In this document: piece by piece, positions 6,380-7,743 of the stretch
How positions within the stretch are numbered: position 1 is the stretch's first letter
How the letters are laid out: each line of letters begins with the position of its first letter
DNA from: Desulfobacterales bacterium
Lineage (GTDB): Bacteria; Desulfobacterota; Desulfobacteria; Desulfobacterales; UBA5852
Direction: 5' to 3'
Length of the DNA stretch: 7,743 bases
NCBI GenBank assembly: GCA_030066455.1
Contig: JASJBQ010000232.1
Location: 1 to 7,743 of the forward strand
The notes under the pieces: generated by a model
Databases searched by the model: none
What the model saw: only the letters and a program-made list of their open reading frames with translations
Told to the model about the DNA's origin: nothing
Made by a program: the position numbers and the translations under genes

Positions 6380-6452
6380 TGCCGATCAAACGACTGAATG
6401 GCGCTCATTAATTGATGCAAGTGGAGTGCCAAGTTTTCAAGTGTGATCGGCA
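6380..6452. repeat. 9-bp inverted repeat flanking the sigma-54 promoter
   Basis: TGCCGATCA (6380-6388) is the exact reverse complement of TGATCGGCA (6444-6452), with a 55-bp spacer that contains the promoter. Relative to the predicted start (about 6405), the copies lie near +20 and -43. They could be two sites for one regulator acting by looping, or chance; the exact 9-bp match makes a site worth considering. Confidence 0.45.
6416..6431 (-). promoter_or_regulatory. Sigma-54 (RpoN) promoter, -24/-12 type
   Basis: The minus strand reads TGGCAC-TCCAC-TTGCA, matching the sigma-54 consensus TGGCAC-N5-TTGCW at every defined position, with GG and GC elements at the right spacing. The start of transcription would fall near 6405, giving a leader of about 67 nt before ATG 6338 of the Cys-rich gene. 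Such promoters need an AAA+ enhancer-binding protein; none is encoded in the window. Confidence 0.8.
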
Positions 6453-6454
6453 AA

Positions 6455-6471
6455 ACAGGCGGTTTGCCTGT
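6455..6471. repeat. 6-bp hairpin ACAGGC / GCCTGT
   Basis: ACAGGC (6455-6460) pairs with GCCTGT (6466-6471) across loop GGTTT. On the minus strand it is followed by TTTTG, so it could be a weak terminator protecting the sigma-54 promoter from upstream transcription, or an operator about 58 bp upstream of the predicted start. Confidence 0.4.
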
Positions 6472-6563
6472 AAATGATTGATTAAAATAAGGTTGCCGGG
6501 GTTATTTCGAAAACGAGGGGGAGGGCGGACGGCCACAACATGGTGCGGCCCCCAGGTGGTGTG

Positions 6564-6581
6564 GGGTCAAAATATTGACCC
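6564..6581. repeat. 18-bp palindrome, candidate operator or activator site
   Basis: GGGTCAA (6564-6570), centre AATA, TTGACCC (6575-6581): 7-bp perfect arms around an AT-rich centre, the shape expected for a dimeric DNA-binding protein. The centre is about 168 bp upstream of the predicted sigma-54 start, within the range at which enhancer-binding proteins act. It lies about 250 bp before the SpoIIAA-like gene, so that gene is an alternative target. Confidence 0.5.
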
Positions 6582-6598
6582 TCCAGCCGTTGCCCGAC

Positions 6599-6630
6599 CG
6601 ATGCTTTGTGTATTGCCGGAGGTTGCATCG
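6599..6630. repeat. 6-bp inverted repeat CGATGC / GCATCG
   Basis: CGATGC (6599-6604) and GCATCG (6625-6630) are exact reverse complements with a 20-nt spacer. It sits directly between the 18-bp palindrome and the A-run hairpin and adds to the unusual density of inverted repeats here. Confidence 0.3.
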
Positions 6631-6632
6631 AC

Positions 6633-6660
6633 GCCCGGCAGAGCGAAAAAAAAGCCGGGC
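6633..6660. repeat. 7-bp inverted repeat around an A-run
   Basis: GCCCGGC (6633-6639) pairs with GCCGGGC (6654-6660); the 14-nt loop contains eight consecutive A. On the minus strand the eight T follow GGCC-AACCGA-GGCC and a CGGC spacer, so a weak minus-strand terminator is conceivable. The sequence does not settle which reading is relevant. Confidence 0.4.
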
Positions 6661-6818
6661 CTCGGTTGGCCATGCATGACGCGAAGCATTAAAATTATCG
6701 CTGGGGTTAATATTTTTTTATTATTCACCATTAAAATAGTTAATGCCTGCAGAACCTCGGTTGGGGGCAAATAAGACGTTGAGACAAGATTACTTCTCTG
6801 CCCGCGGCCGATGCAGGC

Positions 6819-6823
6819 AAGGG
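6819..6823 (+). promoter_or_regulatory. Ribosome binding site deciding the SpoIIAA-like start
   Basis: AAGGG lies 8 nt before ATG 6832. The in-frame ATG at 6811 overlaps just upstream and has no such motif, so 6832 is the preferred start. Confidence 0.65.
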
Positions 6824-6831
6824 TATCAGCG

Positions 6832-7224
6832 ATGAAATCCATTTCTCTCAAACGTGTCGGCCCGCTCGTGTCGATTCGGTTCTTCGACCGGATGGTCGAC
6901 CGCCAGACCCGCCAGTTGAGCGCGATGCTCCAGCGCAGCATCGCCGAGGCGGGGGGGCGGGTTCGGTTGCTGCTGGCGATTGAAACCGAGATCTACGGAC
7001 GCAGCCCGGAAAAACTTTTCGAAAGTCTTCAGTTCGTGAAACTGCATGCCGACCAGATCGACCGTATCGCCATCGTGGGGCGTAAATCCTGGGAGCGCAC
7101 CTGCATCGGGTTGTTCGGTCTTTTCAGCGGAATCACGATGGAATACTTCGATCGTGCGGATGCGGTCAATGCCGTTCGCTGGTTGCAGGGGTTGGCGCCT
7201 CAGTCCAGGAAGACCATCAAATAA
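6832..7224 (+). CDS. SpoIIAA-like (STAS/SEC14-type) protein
   Basis: The 130-residue protein matches the general pattern of SpoIIAA-like proteins: an opening strand 'LVSIRFFDRMV' (12-22), a long helix, 'VRLLLAIETEIYGRSPEKLFESLQF' (44-68), 'LHADQIDRIAIVGRKSWERT' (71-90), then 'ITMEYFDRADAVNAVRWLQG' (101-120). The motifs 'riAiVG..sW' and 'yFdr.dAv.A..WL' are the strongest markers. It is cytoplasmic, with no signal peptide or membrane segment. The molecular role of this family is poorly defined; many members are single-domain proteins of unknown function. Start 6832 is chosen by its ribosome binding site. It stands alone, with a long non-coding region on both sides. It is the second STAS-related fold in the window, but it is not evidently a partner of the response regulator. 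Confidence 0.8.
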   Translation: MKSISLKRVGPLVSIRFFDRMVDRQTRQLSAMLQRSIAEAGGRVRLLLAIETEIYGRSPEKLFESLQFVKLHADQIDRIAIVGRKSWERTCIGLFGLFSGITMEYFDRADAVNAVRWLQGLAPQSRKTIK

Positions 7225-7682
7225 GCCCCGGGTCCGTCATGGTGCACGCCGCAGGTCTTGGCTTCCGATCCCCCCGCTGAGGATTCCCATCATATCTCTG
7301 GCCACGATGCCCCATGGTCGCGATCGTAGATCATTCTGGTGCCATCCTGTTCGGCCGTCGCAAGTCACACGCCATTGATGTCTCGAGCGGGAAGAAGCGA
7401 TCGAATCGATCGGCCCGGGCTGCCCGGATTACGCCCACCATGGCGCGCAGGCGTTCACAAACCGGATGCGCCCGGCCGCGGATGATTCGTTGCCCCGCCT
7501 CCCCGGACCCGCGGTTGGCAGCGCGGGATTCTGCGGCGGCGGGTTTTTATACGCGCGCCGATGAAGATGCGCTCAAGTCGGCACCTGTCGCTTTCAGTGT
7601 ATAGGCCATAATTGGAACGGCTGCGGCCGCCTAAACTGGATATCTTTCGTCGGGTCAATAAAAAAACGCACGTTTGATTGCC
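7225..7682. other. Long intergenic region, possible decayed gene
   Basis: About 460 bp contain no convincing gene. A minus-strand frame is open from 7546 down to a stop at 7331-7333 (71 codons), with good third-position G/C and a plausible protein-like stretch ('VCERLRAMVGVIRAARADRFDR'). However, its first ATG is at 7441 and it has no recognised family, so a remnant of a gene is the most I would say. Plus-strand frame 7314-7604 is Arg/Ser-rich and looks like the shadow of it. No terminator follows the SpoIIAA-like gene. Confidence 0.35.
7657..7680 (-). terminator. Weak intrinsic terminator of the right-edge gene
   Basis: On the minus strand, shortly after the stop of the right-edge gene, AAAC-GTGC-GTTT is followed by a run that makes seven T, then ATTG. 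The stem is only four A/T-rich pairs, so hairpin strength is poor, but the T-run and position suit termination. The segment CGTGCGTTTTTTTATT closely resembles the end of the 6034-6142 element. Confidence 0.4.
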
Positions 7683-7743
7683 TTACAGCTGGAACCCCAA
7701 CCGGTCGCGGGCGTTGCCGGCGCCATTACCCCCTCCCGAAGGC
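7683..7743 (-). CDS. 3' end of a Gly-rich hypothetical gene (5' part beyond window)
   Basis: The last 19 codons of a minus-strand frame read PSGGGNGAGNARDRLGFQL and stop with TAA at 7683-7685. Codons are G/C-rich at the third position and a T-run follows the stop, as expected for a real gene end. The fragment is Gly/Asn-rich and gives no family. A competing plus-strand frame through the same bases also looks protein-like, so the call is tentative. Confidence 0.4.
   Translation of the reverse strand, partial: PSGGGNGAGNARDRLGFQL

Larger units (their letters stand above)
6339..6831. other. Inverted-repeat-rich intergenic region with an AT-rich patch
   Basis: About 490 bp separate the divergent Cys-rich and SpoIIAA-like genes. 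The left part holds the sigma-54 promoter. The middle has four inverted repeats within about 210 bp. From about 6690 to 6745 the base composition turns strongly AT-rich, unlike the rest of the window, and includes an imperfect dyad TTAATATTTT (6707-6716) / AAAATAGTTAA (6733-6743); this is the likeliest promoter area for the SpoIIAA-like gene. CCTCGGTTGG occurs twice (6660-6669 and 6755-6764), 95 bp apart. A 98-codon plus-strand frame (6478-6774) has no gene-like features. Confidence 0.5.

Noticed and set aside
6478..6774. 98-codon plus-strand frame in the repeat-rich intergenic region
   Set aside because: No ribosome binding site, no family, and the composition shifts in the middle from GC-rich to AT-rich; it spans several inverted repeats.

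Overview
The window looks like a GC-rich chromosomal segment from a Desulfobacterota (former Deltaproteobacteria) lineage, most like the Desulfosarcina/Desulfobacterales group. This is inferred from three things. The truncated PAS-HisKA protein has an H-box style I associate with that group. There is a very small Cys-rich protein of a kind common there. A consensus-type sigma-54 promoter is present. No rRNA, tRNA, CRISPR array or intact insertion sequence is visible.

Layout, left to right. The minus strand at 1-544 carries the N-terminal part of a MalT/LuxR-type STAND regulator that runs off the left edge. A 326-bp divergent intergenic region with two small hairpins separates it from a plus-strand response regulator with a STAS-like output domain (871-1590). 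Then come hrpB (1739-4276, DEAH-type helicase) and, 34 bp later, a PaaI-like hot-dog thioesterase (4311-4766), probably co-transcribed. A 154-bp gap with a candidate promoter and a strong nested dyad precedes a membrane-anchored PAS-HisKA protein that has no ATPase domain (4921-5775).

The right third is mostly non-coding and rich in structure. A potentially structured RNA element at 6034-6142 ends in a 12-bp stem and a T-run. A minus-strand 64-aa Cys-rich protein (6144-6338) has a strong ribosome binding site and a consensus-type sigma-54 promoter (6416-6431). Several inverted repeats, including an 18-bp palindrome that could be an activator site, lie upstream of that promoter. A SpoIIAA-like protein follows (6832-7224). 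After it, about 460 bp show no convincing gene, and a minus-strand gene end lies at the right edge.

Functional theme. Several genes are signalling parts: a STAND regulator, a REC-STAS regulator, a kinase-like protein with a phosphoacceptor His but no catalytic domain, and a SpoIIAA-like protein. No complete cognate kinase is present, so any REC-STAS / HisKA partnership is inference. The least explained features are the 6034-6142 RNA-like element, the sigma-54-driven Cys-rich gene and the dyad in front of the kinase-like gene.
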